Of a stretch of DNA of 64,000 bases, positions 1-11,219 are shown piece after piece (position 1 is the stretch's first letter; the number at the start of each line of letters is the position of its first letter). A program made the translations under genes and the position numbers. Under the pieces are notes generated by a model that saw only the letters and a program-made list of their open reading frames with translations, did not search any database and was not told where the DNA came from. This stretch comes from Nepenthes gracilis (taxonomy: Eukaryota; Streptophyta; Magnoliopsida; Caryophyllales; Nepenthaceae): NCBI GenBank assembly GCA_033239525.1, contig BSYO01000038.1:6389041-6453040 (forward strand), in the 5' to 3' direction.

Positions 1-260
1 ATGGGTAGTGGGCCTAGGATGTCGAGCTCCCATTGTGCGAACCGCCATGGCGATTGCAAGGTTTGCAGCTCTGTATGCAGCTGGTGGGGAATATTCCATG
101 GATTCAGTAGTTTGCGCACTTCTTCACAAATTACATGGCATCCTTCTTCATTGTCAGCCAGTAGTAGCCCTATCGCATAATCTTAAATGCTAAGTTCTTG
201 CTACCAATGTGTGATCTATAGATTTCCAAGATGTATCTCGTTTAGTGCATAATCTACTTC
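1..260 (-). pseudogene. Integrase remnant, Tat-lineage Ty3/gypsy element (H1)
   Basis: On the minus strand the reading WRFAQWELDILGPLP lies at about 3-50. It matches the start of the integrase catalytic core in Tat-type elements. Upstream (about 85-200) comes a GYYW block followed by a cysteine-bearing region like the HHCC zinc finger, broken by stops and frame changes. The window edge cuts the core, so the catalytic triad cannot be judged. It follows RNase H at 556-894 in the expected order. Non-functional fragment. Confidence 0.75.
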
Positions 261-555
261 TTCTAGCGTGAGACACTGTATGTAGGGGATAGAATAACCT
301 CGTCGGTACAGTCTCCCACTCATGTGGTATACTTGCCTGTTATCTTTTCTATGCATTGGCGTCATCTGGATTCTCTAATAGAAGGCCTTCGACAAGGAAT
401 CTTCTGTATGGAGTCATCCAAGTATCATTGTTCAAGATTTGGAGGAGGTCTTACTCTAGGACTTCTATGCTTGGGGTCACAAGAACTTCTTGCATGTCTC
501 GAGCATATTGCTCAAGATTTTCTGTTGCTGCTACTTTTTCCAATTGATTTGCCTT

Positions 556-1300
556 TCAATTTTCTTCCCTCAGGATGTGGAGTATTTCCATCTCGTCAAA
601 GGCTTCAATCAGGCCCTTTGCTCTAGCAAAGTATCTTGCAAACAATGGGATAGACACTTTGAAGTTCTCAGTGACCTGGTTGACGATCAACTTCAAGTCG
701 CTGTAGATGATGAGGTTCTTTGTTGAGCACTCCTTTGTTGTCTGGAGTCCAGCTAATAAAGTTTCACACTCAGTGACATTGTTGGTGCTTGGGAATTCAA
801 GGGTCATCGAGTATTTCACTTCCAACCTATTTGGAGTCCTAAAGACCATGCCTGCTCTGCTTCTTGATTGCATTGATGAGCCATCCACATGCAAGATCCA
901 TGATTCTGCTTCTCCTTACTGGCAGGTGCCTTTGCTTGTATCAAGGATGTTAGAAACCGAGATCGCCGTTTTGACTATGAAATTTGCAAAGGCCTAACCT
1001 TTATGGTCAACCGTGACTGGAACTCCATGTCAAATTCACCCAATTTGATAGTTTATTTGATCAGTCACCTGGACATGTCAGGTTTCTGAAGAATCCCTTT
1101 CAACAGTTGCTCAGTCAAGACGATGATCTTATTGGCCTAGATGTACGGTTATAGCTTCCTGCCGGAGTAGACTAGTGCTAGAGCTATCCTTTCGGTATGT
1201 GAGTAATGAGTCTTAGTATTTGTAAGGACTTTGTTGATGTAATAGATCGTTCATTGTATCTTGGACTCTTACCTAATTAGGAATGAACTTAATGTTGTGT
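556..1300 (-). pseudogene. RNase H region of Tat-lineage Ty3/gypsy element (H1)
   Basis: The open stretch 556-894 (112 codons) has a plant Tat-type second RNase H pattern: DGSS near its start, a Glu in TECETLLAGL, and an Asp in IYSDLKLI, which are the D-E-D metal-binding positions. The segment between here and RT (about 900-1300) is in the same orientation but carries several stops and frame changes. RNase H would degrade the RNA strand during reverse transcription. The fragment is not expected to be active because the polyprotein is disrupted on both sides. Confidence 0.8.
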
Positions 1301-1882
1301 TTGATATTACGAGGTAGAGAAATAGTTCTTCGCCCTCTTTTAGAGATGTCAGGAGAGGTGGACTGGCAGGGTATTCCTTCAGTTCTTGGAAGGCTACTTG
1401 ACAGTCGACAGTCCACTAAAAACAACTTGCCTTTGTACTTATCAGCACCTTGAAGAAGGGGAGATATTTCTCCATTGACTTTGCATGGAATTGGGAGAGC
1501 GCTGCACGCTTCCTGATGAGCCACTGAACTTCTTTTATTGATCGAGGTCGGTTCATTTTTATGATGGGTTTTATCTTCTTGAGGTTTACTTTGATTCCCT
1601 AGTGAGAGACGATAAAGCCTAGGAATTTTTCCAAACTTACTCTGAATATGCATTTGGATGGGTTCGGCTTCATCAGGTGTGCTTGGAGCACCTCGAAAGA
1701 TTCTGTGAGACCGTGAATATGGTCATTGGCTACTATAATTTTCACGAGTATATCGTCTATATATACCTCTCTATTCCGGCCAATCTACTTCTTGAACACT
1801 TTGTTTACGAGCCTTTGGTACGTGGCTCCCACATTCTTTGGACTAAAGAGTATGACTTTAAAGCAGTATGTTTCTTGGTTCA
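1300..1882 (-). pseudogene. Reverse transcriptase C-terminal half, Tat-lineage Ty3/gypsy (H1)
   Basis: Minus-strand translation gives GATYQRLVNKVF, then YIDDILV (the catalytic YxDD box, around 1740-1770), FLGFIVSH, and RPRSIKEVQWL, the run expected for a Tat/Ogre-type RT followed by the RT-RNase H joint. In-frame stops interrupt it. The N-terminal half is at 18933-19340: element A (1883-18932) sits exactly inside the RT. Joining the flanks gives a continuous reading from TSFMIN into the YCFKV region, which supports the junction. Confidence 0.88.
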
Positions 1883-2658
1883 TATGACGGATCGTATTTT
1901 TCTACTGAAAATCCGGTAGAGTTTCGTTTGTAATACGGATATCTGCCAATACAAAAACCTGTATAATCTCTTATACAATACATAATACATCCAAAAATTC
2001 TAATTGCCGATAACATACAACAACACAAAACTATACAGGATCCAAATGCTACTACTTAGGTGTGGCTCAAACGTGTTGATCTATACACAACGTTAGCCCA
2101 AGAGAGATGCCATTAGGTACCTGTTACAAACCACAATATCCTACGAAAGTATAAATAAATTCAAAAGACAGCATAATTTAAACTATATAATCATTAGTCA
2201 TTTTGTAAAATATTTATTAAGATTCCAACAAAAATATAAATATATACAATTTTTCCATGACATAAATAAAACTACAAATTAAAGTCTTCGCTATGATCTT
2301 CTAAATCCAAAGCCTAGGCCACTTCAAATCTCTAAGCTATCCCATCGAGCATAATCAAACCAATGATAAATTGGAGAAACAGAGAGGTAATGGTGAGCTA
2401 ACAGCTCAACAAGTATAATACAATCAAAACAGTAAACAATATAAGTGAAGTTAAGAAGAAGAGAGGCATATAATCATGAGAGGGATGCATAAATAAGAAT
2501 ATGGTCAAGCGTTCTTTGAAACACAATTTACTTCTTTTTGGAGTATAATTTATGCATAATTATTTATCTTCGTGGATCAGGATTGGTAAGCCTTACTAAC
2601 TAATGGTGCGGAAGAACGAGAAAAGGAATGTGTTACCCTACACATTCTGAAGTACAAC

Positions 2659-2760
2659 GGCTACATTTTAGGCCTGTAGTAACTAGGCTATCGGCAACAT
2701 TTAAGGCCTGTAGCAACTCGGTCATCGGCTACATTTTAAGCTTGCAGCAACCCAGCCATC
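2659..2760. repeat. 34-bp minisatellite, three units, in LTR of A
   Basis: Three tandem 34-bp units of the type GGCTACATTTTAGGCCTGTA followed by GYAACTCGGYCATC. The partner LTR holds one unit (about 17390-17423). A related 46-bp unit forms the large arrays in element J. The two LTRs were identical at insertion, so copy number changed afterwards. Confidence 0.85.
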
Positions 2761-4070
2761 ACATTTTGCCTATAAACAGGCCGATAATGATTCGCCCCAT
2801 ATCCCTCGGGGTACCGAGATAGTTATCGTTCTTCCACAATAGTATCCTAAGGCGTGCCATGGACATCGCCCACTCCAACAAGTGGGCAGGATATACGGCG
2901 AGGGTAATCTTTGAGTTTCCACCGTGATGTAAATGGCGAGTCAGGGAATACTACCCTATGAATATAAATTTGTGGTCCTAGTTTCATTATTTCATATTCA
3001 TTTGAGGGAAGTTCCACCATACTTCTTTCATACAGTTCTCACTCCAGGAGAACGAATCATATATCATATCAAATTATGGCATTCCCTCCATATACTTGCA
3101 TAACTTCTATCTTTTTTTCAGATTTAAATCTTCTCGCGACTTAACTTTTATGCATGAGCATCATATTACATAGGGAAGGTGGAAATTCTTACCAGCGTAA
3201 GCCCAATTCGACTTTAGGGCTTCCGGATAACGATTATTTTTATGATTACTTAGCAACAATATTTTTCGAATTACACAATTAAACATATGAAAATATATAT
3301 GCAACTTAATCAATAATTAAACGATATGGAATTTATGCAAAACTTATCAAAGGATTCAAGTGAACAGTGCACGTGAACAGTGCACAATTGGGCATATCGG
3401 TTAATTCATGAAATTTTGGGCATCCAATGGGTAAATTAACAAATCCAAGACATGGGTAAATGTATTTCAAGCCAATTTATGCAATAATTTTGAAATATAT
3501 ACTCAAACAAGGTCCGGGCATGGGTCTAGGGTTTTATGAATGAAATCCCACATAAATCTACCAAATTGGGTATCTAATTGATAAATTAACTTACATGGGA
3601 TATGGGCAATGGTATTCTTGTCCTAATTCATGCAAAAGTCCCAAAAATTGGAGGCCAAAACCACTCGGGTGTGGGGTTAGAGTTTCGAGAATGTGGGTTA
3701 GGGTTTTTGTGCAAAATTCGGTATAAATCCTCAAATTTGGACATAAAATTCATATATATGCATTCTAGAGTCATGGGTTTCACAAATACATGCATAGGGT
3801 CGGGTATCGGGATAATAGTACCCGAAGAGGATCAAACAAAAATAAAAAAGAATGGAAGAGAAGGTATGGATACACTTGCCTCGACCCGCTTTACGATTTC
3901 TCTAACTAGCTTGAAACCGGAATCTACCCTGAGGGCCTTCATTTGGCCCTTTCTCTCTCTTCTCCCTCCCTCTCTCACTCTACCAAAAAAACCCCTTTCT
4001 TCTCGCGTTCTCCCTGCCTCCCACGTTCCGTGTTTACCCTCTAATTTCCCCTTGCCCCTACTACTATGTT

Positions 4071-4071
4071 A

Positions 4072-4119
<48 letters not shown>
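4071..4119. repeat. ATT microsatellite in U3 of A
   Basis: About 16 tandem ATT units, also present in the partner LTR at 18695-18739. In element orientation it lies about 190-240 bp from the start of the LTR. J has a similar ATT tract in its LTRs. Confidence 0.95.
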
Positions 4120-4123
<4 letters not shown>

Positions 4124-4312
4124 TTTATTTTCTTTATTCTAAAACTCAAATCGACACTCGGACAATCGAACAAGCACACTTTAGGCACCGGCCCAAAAAT
4201 TTAAATATTCTTCAAAATTTTATAATATTTAATTAATTTGTATTACACCCAAATTACCCAAAATAAATAAATAAATCCAATTAAATCAGATAAAAATATT
4301 TAGAATATTACA

Positions 4313-4495
4313 TTCTCCCACACTTATAGAAATTTCATCATTAAAATTTAACAAACCTCAAAATTTTATAATCGAAGGTAATCTTTCTAAATTCTTTCTA
4401 ACGTTCCCAAGTCATTTCCTCGATTAAATCATTGTCCTAGAGAACCTTAAACATCAACTACAGGATCACAGGTATTAAGTCATTTCCTTAAATAT
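4313..4495 (-). mobile_element. Internal fragment of A and scrambled junction with B
   Basis: Aligns by eye with 59724-59876 of element F (shared AAAATTTAACAAACCTCAAA). It is the strip next to the 3' LTR, including the polypurine-tract side (CTCCCACAC on the plus strand). From about 4440 the text becomes a patchwork: AGTCATTTCCT occurs at about 4410 and 4478, and AGGATCACAG at about 4462 and 4496. About 250 bp of A and about 220 bp of B's LTR end are missing here. Confidence 0.7.
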
Positions 4496-6570
4496 AGGAT
4501 CACAGATGCCATCCATGACATTAATCTATAAAACCATCAACTACACTAGCAGTTCATAAATGAGATACTATCTAGGACCTGTATAGAATATCCAGAAGTA
4601 TAGAGCAGAAGCTGAACTATTAACCTGCAGAAGTATAGTTTTCCTTTTTACCATCATATACATCATATGCATTTCTATACAAAATCCCCATATGCAGGAA
4701 TATCCATAGGTATAAAATTCATATACAAAATCACATGTCCACTCAAGTCTTTATATCCAACTGGTTATCCCAAAATAGCTCCAAAATGCTTCAGATCCTA
4801 AAAAGTCTTCAGGAAATGCTTGTAGTCACTCTTTCTCATTGGGCACTAGCTCTACAGTCTCATCTGGTGGGAAAAAATAATAAAACAGTGAGTCGGGTCC
4901 CAGTAAAGTACGCACAGATATGCAGTAAAGTAGTTATGCAGAACAGTCGTGAAACTATGTAGAAACAGAACGGTTAAACTGAATAGAACCTTGAAAACAG
5001 AGAAAGCATAATTCGACAATATTAAACTCAAAAATCAGAAATCAGTATAATTCAAAAAGTAGAATACGAAAGCAAAGTCAGAAACTTCTCTTTTATATCA
5101 GAATAGAACAGTGATCAGTACAGAACAGAACAGTAACAAGACAGAGCGGTAACAGACCCTACCAGTATACCTTACTAGTTGAGGGGACGAATGATCGAGG
5201 ATAGATTGTGTACATCTCCTCACAATCTAAGGCTATAAACAGTAACAGAAGATCCCGTCCCATGGGATCAGTATGGGTGTGCCTCCCAAAGGTAGGCCAA
5301 AAATAAAACTTTTCACCTAACCGTAACGCCCCGAGGAAGAGCAGACCACATATAATTCCATGGACAGAGTTATCCTCGATCACCACCGTAAGGTTCTAAG
5401 ACATTTCGAAGAACCTAACCTGACTGTAATTAGTCATGGGTCCTAAATAACGGTATCAGAAATAACTTCTTGACTGAAAACATTCTTTCATAATCAGAGT
5501 TTCACAATTTTTCGTTAGTTAACTTCAGAACGTTCAGAACATATAGTATATGTCTAAAAACCCCTTTAGTTTTAGTTTAGAAGTGCATGAAAATTTATCG
5601 GTATAAGATCATATAAAATTTTCAAAATCAAATTATATGAGGAGCTTCATTTCAGTGCCAATTAACTTTTATATTATAGGAACTATGGTTAAAAATCATC
5701 AAAACCCCTTCATTTTCATACCTAGAGCTTTGCCAAAACTTCTGAACTCAAATCTATCACCGAATATGTGCTTATTCATGAAATCAGAGCCATAAATCCA
5801 TATACATATACTAAATCATGCAATTTAACCAAAAATCCCTAATATTTTTGAGTTAGGGTTTCATCACATGTTTCCGGAACCAAATCGAACACTAATTACG
5901 TGAATGTTCATGAAATCGAAGCCAAATCTTGCAATAAACGTGGTTAAACGCAAAATCTAACCAAACAATTGAGGGAAACATGCTTCGTTTACTTTAAACA
6001 TGCAACAATAACGTTTTAGAGCATTTTCATCAATTTTAAAGCCAGAGAAAATGGTAAAAACGAAAAACAACGTCCGAAATACACTTACCTGAACCCGATC
6101 TACCGTTATTTTTACCCGGAGTGGATTGGAACGAGTGATTTTCCCTTTCTCCTCTTCTCTTCTTCCTCTTCTTCGTTCGTGCCTCAGCTGCTTTCTCTTT
6201 CACATTTTTTCCCTTCTATTTATAACAAAAATGGAATCAGAATGCAGGCAAAAGTCAAAACCGCGCTCGAGCGCGCTACATTCTGCCAGCGCTCACCTCA
6301 AGCATCCAGCAAGTGCGCGGTGAATGCGGGGTTTCTGTCAGGGGCTCGCTCGAGCGCGCCTGGCGTACGGTGAGTAGCTAGGTATTGAATTTTTGCGCTC
6401 GCCTTGCTCCTCAGGCACACGGCAAGTGCAACTCTGCTGCTTGCTGAACTCGGGTATTTTTTCAACGTTTTACTTTTAACCCTCATTTTTCAATGCATGC
6501 TTGGCCTCTTAATGATTATCATCATTTTAATTATTCTCAATAATCATATTTTTTGTTTCAGGGCCTCACA
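4496..6570 (-). repeat. 3' LTR of chromovirus B, truncated
   Basis: Matches 5' LTR 11220-13504 from about 11443 onward. A hand comparison of about 200 bp finds roughly nine in ten bases equal, so the insertion is old. The minus-strand LTR start TGTGAGGCCC is at 6570. The opposite end (about 220 bp) has been lost at the junction with A. It contains the promoter module described separately. Between 4740 and 5400 the LTR is rich in CAGAACAG/AGTAACAGA words. Confidence 0.9.
6217..6224 (-). promoter_or_regulatory. TATA box of B LTR promoter
   Basis: TATAAATA on the minus strand, conserved at 13183-13190 in the other LTR. A perfect palindrome CGCGCTCGAGCGCG (6262-6275) lies 38 bp upstream, and another CGCTCGAGCG at 6347-6356. 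In the 5' LTR these palindromes have decayed by C-to-T type changes (CTCAAG). Position relative to U3 fits a retrotransposon promoter; activity is inferred. Confidence 0.6.
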
Positions 6571-6583
6571 CTCTCCCCCACTT
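6571..6583 (-). promoter_or_regulatory. Polypurine tract of B
   Basis: AAGTGGGGGAGAG on the minus strand abuts the LTR start TGTGAGG exactly, the expected plus-strand priming site for reverse transcription. Confidence 0.85.
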
Positions 6584-6623
6584 AAAGAAATTTCGTCCTC
6601 AAAATTAAACAAAACTACATACC

Positions 6624-7055
6624 TCAAGAAAATAAGTGGGGATATTTGTATCATATTTCCTCTTCGCGCTCCCGCATGGCCCCCTCCAGTGAATGATTCC
6701 TCCATAGTATCTTCACCAGGGAAATGATTTTCGTACATAACTTCTGATCCTTTCGATCTAGAATCTGCAGTGGTTCTTCAATGTAGGACAAATCCTTATC
6801 GATAGCCAAGGATCCGTAGTCAATCACATGTGCAGGATCGTGGACGTACTTCTAAAGCATCGATATATTAAATACATCGTGTGCGCCCGTCAGACTAGGT
6901 GATAACGCCAACCTGTAGGCTACCTCCCCGATCCTTTCCAGAATCTCAAAAGGACTAATGAATCGCGACTTCAGTTTTCCCTTTACTCCAAACAGGAACA
7001 TTCCCTTAGATGGTGAGACTTTCAGAAATACAAGATCTCCTACTTCAAAGCTCAA
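6624..7055 (-). pseudogene. Integrase tail and chromodomain region of B (Tekay/Del)
   Basis: The open stretch 6852-7055 reads FEVGDLVFLKVSP, the GPY/F-type segment (FISPFEILERIGEVAYRLAL) and HDVFNISML. Downstream in another frame come RKYVHDPAHVIDY, IEEPLQILDRKDQKL, LVKILWRNH and a tail KYPHLFS before TGA at 6624-6626. This is the layout of Tekay/Del chromoviruses, where the chromodomain at the end of integrase is thought to steer insertion to marked chromatin. Frame changes separate the parts, so it is broken. Confidence 0.85.
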
Positions 7056-7088
7056 TTCTATCCTCCTCCTATCTGCATAACTTTTCTG

Positions 7089-8100
7089 TCAGCTTTGAGC
7101 AATCTTCAAGTTATCATGGATCAGTTTAATCTTCTCTGCTGTTTCCTTCACAATCTCCAGGCGCAAAATCCTTTTATCTCCAATCTCCTCCCAGTGAATC
7201 GGTGACCTATATTTTTTCCCATACAACGCCTCAAAAGGTGCCATACCTATACTAACCTGATAGCTGTTATTATAAGCAAATTCAGCTAGTGCCAAATAAG
7301 TGTCCCAAGTTCCTTTTATCTCTAAAATAGAGACCCTTAACATATCCTCAAGAATATGAATGGTACGCTCAGATTGGCCATCAGTTTGGGGGTGATATAC
7401 AGTACTAAATTTTAACTCTGTCCCAACTCCTTATACAAGCTCTCCCAAAACCTTGAGACAAAACGTGGATCTCTATCAGATACAATGGAGGCAGGAACTC
7501 CATGAAGCTTCACGATCTTGTTCACATATAACTGAGCAAACCTATCATGCAAATAGGTCATATTGATCACTAAGAAGCGGGCTGATTTTGTCAGCCGATC
7601 AACTATAACCCAAACGGCATCATGATTCCTAGGAGTCCTCGGTAAACCCGATACAAAGTCTATAGCAATATCTTTCCATTTTCAGCTCGGGATCGGCATA
7701 GGTTGTAACAATCCAGAAGGCTTCCTCCTCTCAACTTTTAGTTGCTGACATACCAGGCATTTCTCCACATAAGCCATGATATCCCTCTTCATATTCCTCC
7801 CCCAGAAGGTTTTCTTTAGATCATGATACATTTTATTTATCCCGGGGTGAATCGTATATCGGGACTAGTGAGCCTCCTTCAAAATCTTCTCCTTTAATTC
7901 TCTATCATCCGGTACGCATAATCGGTCTCTAAACCTCAACATTCCATCAGTTCAGACGTTAAAATCAGTTCAAGATTCCTTACTCAGATCACTTACAACA
8001 TCCATAAGGAACGGATCATTCACTTGCTTCTCTTTAATTTCGCTGACTACTTTCGGTTGGATTTGAAGATACGACAGGAGCATTCTATCACCTTTAGCAT
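7089..8100 (-). pseudogene. Integrase of chromovirus B
   Basis: Minus-strand pieces include CLVCQQLKVERRKPSG after the zinc-finger region, DRLTKSARFL, IVSDRDPRF (catalytic Asp) and, in the open stretch 7089-7343, FAYNNSYQVSIGMAPFEALYG. Order and spacing match Ty3/gypsy integrase. Several stops and frame changes are present, including one in the segment before WK(D)IAIDFVSGLP. Inactive. Confidence 0.88.
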
Positions 8101-8143
8101 AACGTTGGATATCACATTGTTTCAGGTAGTCCAACATTTCTAT

Positions 8144-8604
8144 CTACTTGATCTGTAAGTGTGCCACATACCCCGATCGGCGACTCAATGCGTCCACAAC
8201 TACGTTGGCCTTCCCTGGCTTATACTGTATCTCATAGTGATAATCCTTTAAGAAATCAAGCCATCTCTTTTGCCTCATGTTAAGTTCTTTTTGTGAAAAC
8301 AGGTACTTCAAACTTTTATGATTAGAATACATAAGAAACTTTTCACCATACAAATAATGTCTCCAAATCTTCAGAGTAAAAACAACAGCAGCAAGCTACA
8401 GATCATGAGTAGGGTAGTTCTTCTCATGCACTTTCAGTTGCCTAGATCCGTAAGTTATAACTTTACCATGCTGCATCAATACACATCCTAGACCGGCCTT
8501 AGAGGCATATAGTACACCTCAAAGCCTCCTGAACCCTCTGGAATAATCAATACTGGAGCGGTAGTCAAGCAATCCTTTAGCTCCTAGAAGCTCATATCAC
8601 ACTC
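8144..8604 (-). pseudogene. RNase H of chromovirus B
   Basis: The last part is open (8144-8353): [39 protein letters not shown] and VVDALSRR. The catalytic Asp usually found as TDHKSLK is here SNHKSLK, so the site is mutated. The N-terminal part (8354-8604) has multiple stops. Confidence 0.88.
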
Positions 8605-9435
8605 CTAAATCCATACAAACTTAGCCTTCTTCAGCAGCTGAATCAGAGGCATAGCAATCTGCGAGAAATTCTCTACAAAATACTTGTAATATCCCGCTAT
8701 GCTCAGAAAGCTCCTAACCTCAGTCACAGAAGCCGGCCTTCTCCAACTTGTAACAGCCTCTACTTTCCTGGGATCCACAAAAATACCACCATCAGAAATC
8801 ACATGCCCCAAAAACATCACCCTCTCAAGCCATAATTTACATTTACTTAGCTTAGCATATAATTTTTTTCTCGCGGAGCACTTGAAGTACTATCCTCAAA
8901 TGAATCTTGTGTTCTTCATAATCCTTTGAATAAATTAGGATACCATTAATGAATACCACCACAAATTTATCCAAGTACGGCCTGAACACCCTATTCATCA
9001 AATCCATAAAAGCAGCTGGAGTATCTGTAAGGCCAAAAAGGCATAACAAGGAACTCATAATGGCCATAATGTGTCCGAAAAGCAGTCTTAGCTACATCTT
9101 TCGACTTGATCCTCAATTGATAATAACTGGACCTCAAATCGATCTTTGAGAACACTCGAGATCTTTACAACTGATCAAATAAATTATCAATACGCAGTAG
9201 AGGGTATTTATTTTTAATCGTGATTTTATTCAACTCACGATAATCAACACACAACTGCAAAGACCCATCTTTCTTCCTAACGATCAATACTGGTGCACCC
9301 TAAAGAGATACACTCGGTTTGATAAAGCTCTTGTCTAACAGCTCCTGTAATTACAATTTTAACTCCTTCAATTTAGCCGGAACCATACGATAAGGGGCCT
9401 TAGAAACTAGACTAACACCAGGAATAATAGCAATT
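8605..9435 (-). pseudogene. Reverse transcriptase of chromovirus B
   Basis: In order: [55 protein letters not shown], then the active-site block reading VFINGIL where Ty3 RTs have a DD pair (about 8960), and VEAVTSWRRPASVTEVRSFL. The loss of both aspartates and several frame breaks make this RT inactive. Recognised by gross order and by neighbours PR and RNase H. Confidence 0.9.
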
Positions 9436-10074
9436 TTAGACAATCAGGATGTCCTTAGCCGGCACACTATGACTCCCAGTAGTACAAGCATATGCCAAGT
9501 AAGCTTTACATCGATTCTTCATCAAATGTTTAGCATATAAAGTAGAGATTAATACAGGCACCCCCTTTTTCTTAATGCCCTGAAAGAAAAGGGATTCCAT
9601 TCTAGGAATATGAAAATAAACCCTCTTTAGAAAACAGTCAATACTAGCATGATATTTGGTCAGCCAGTCCATCCTTAAAATCATATCAAAATCACCCATG
9701 TTCAACAACACCAAGTCCACAACCAAATATTTTTCATTCACCTCAACTATACATTCCGGATAGATAACATCCGTAATCATAGGGGACCCAGTGGGAGTAC
9801 ACACATACAATTTACAATCCAGAATACACAGGGCAGATATAATGCAGCATACAAATCGTGGAGAAACAAATGAATGGGTAGATCCTAAGTCAAACAATAT
9901 AGATGTAGAAACTCCACAAATAAAAAGAGTACCTTCGACGACATTCGGAGATGCCTCAGGTCCTGAATGGTCACTGTGAAGGCCTTTGTCGAAACTGTAG
10001 GCTTCTTTCCTTCTAACCTCGGAGGTAGTGGACAGTCCTTGATCTGGTGGCCCTACTGCCCATATCTGAAACAT
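9436..10074 (-). pseudogene. Aspartic protease of chromovirus B
   Basis: Open for 212 codons. Contains ILFDLGSTHSFV, corresponding to the D-S/T-G active site; here D-L-G, so the Ser/Thr next to the catalytic Asp is missing. GDFDMILRMDWL matches the conserved downstream block. It sits between gag's zinc knuckle and RT. The open frame is preserved but the changed active site suggests no activity. Confidence 0.85.
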
Positions 10075-10986
10075 GCTCTCGATATCTTACGACATGCTTG
10101 CCCCGGATGTCTCCTCCCACAGAAGGTACAATCTTCAATTGATACTCTAGAACCGGTCACTGACTGAGCCGGTATAACACTCTTTCCCTTGTCAGTTATC
10201 CTAATCCTCTTGGACGGTCTAGAAGATCCTATAGCAGATCCGGTACTAACTCCCGCTCGACTAGCGGTCCTCTTTGCATAAAATCTCTCTGTCTCCGCTT
10301 TTTTCTCATAAATTACTACTATATCCAGAATCTCAATATAAGTCAAGAGTTTCAGAATCGACAGTGACTTCCTAATGTCATCCCGTAACCCTTGTTGAAA
10401 CTTCTTTGCCTTTCTCTACTCATCCTCTAGGTAGAAGGGCGCAAAACGAGATAATTCAGTGAATCTGGCATCGTACTCTTTTACCGTCATGTTTTCTTAT
10501 CTCAACCTCATAAATTTCTGCTCTTTCTGATCTCGGAGGTTGGATGGAAAGTACTTCTCTATAAAAGCATCCTCAAACATCTCCCAAGTAATGACATCAT
10601 CGAGCACTCCCATCGCCCTCTTCTGCATGCTCCACCAGCTATTAGCTTCACCCTCCAGTTTATACACCGCAAAGGTGACCTTCTTCCGATCGGTACACCC
10701 GATCATAGCAAATATCTTCTTCATCATCTTTAACCACACATCTGCTTCTACCAAATCAGGCTTTCCTAGGAAGCCCGGTACTCGCTTCGCTGTGAATTTG
10801 TCATAAGTCATAGGACCAAGAAGTGCTGAAGCTGGCTCGAGTGCAGGAACCAGGAGCCATGTGTCTCTACTCGACAGATTCTACTATATTGGTCATCCTC
10901 TCCAACAGATCAATATAAGCAGCCTCTCTATCATAGGGCGTACTAGCACCACCACGGTTATTTCTTCTACCCCTTCTACTAGCCAT
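10053..10986 (-). pseudogene. gag of chromovirus B
   Basis: Start ATG at 10986 gives MASRRGRRNNRGG, then TAG at codon 40 (10869-10867). A frame change leads to 10497-10811: VTFAVYKLEGEANSWW, WEMFEDAFIEKYFP, QKFMRLR, the retrotransposon gag core. A third piece (10053-10346) ends with a zinc-knuckle region CTFCGRRHPGQACR followed by CFRYGQ where the second Cys is Tyr, then a stop. Gag would form the particle. This copy is dead. Confidence 0.88.
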
Positions 10987-11206
10987 CTTATAATCAAGAT
11001 AAACACAATGTTATAAAAATAAGAATTCAATGGAAGGGAAAAGAAATATTCAACAGTTTAAAGGAAATTTAAACCTAACCTAAGAACCAATCTTTTAAGG
11101 GTTCTAGTTGCCTTAACTTCCTCAACCTATTCCTACAGTAATTCGGTACAGAGATTCAAACCGTGCTTTCACTTTTCGGTCAATCAATTCCTAAGATATC
11201 TCAATT

Positions 11207-11217
11207 CTCTGATACCA
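11207..11217 (-). promoter_or_regulatory. Primer binding site of B (initiator tRNA-Met)
   Basis: TGGTATCAGAG on the minus strand, perfect, two bases from the end of the 5' LTR (11220). Confidence 0.92.
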
Positions 11218-11219
11218 AT

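Larger units (their letters stand above)
1883..4312 (-). repeat. 3' LTR of element A (Ty3/gypsy, minus orientation)
   Basis: Long terminal repeat of about 2430 bp. Read on the minus strand it starts TGTAATATTC and ends in a CGTCATA form, where a TG/CA terminus has mutated. Its partner is 16629-18932. The flanking 5-bp target duplication is GTTCA (1878-1882) and GTTGA (18933-18937), one mismatch. The LTR holds a 34-bp minisatellite (2659-2760) and an ATT microsatellite (4071-4119). It is 126 bp longer than its partner, partly from two extra minisatellite units. Confidence 0.9.

Noticed and set aside
3602..4204. 200-codon ORF
   Set aside because: Lies wholly inside LTR A and includes the ATT microsatellite as poly-Ile; no protein family.
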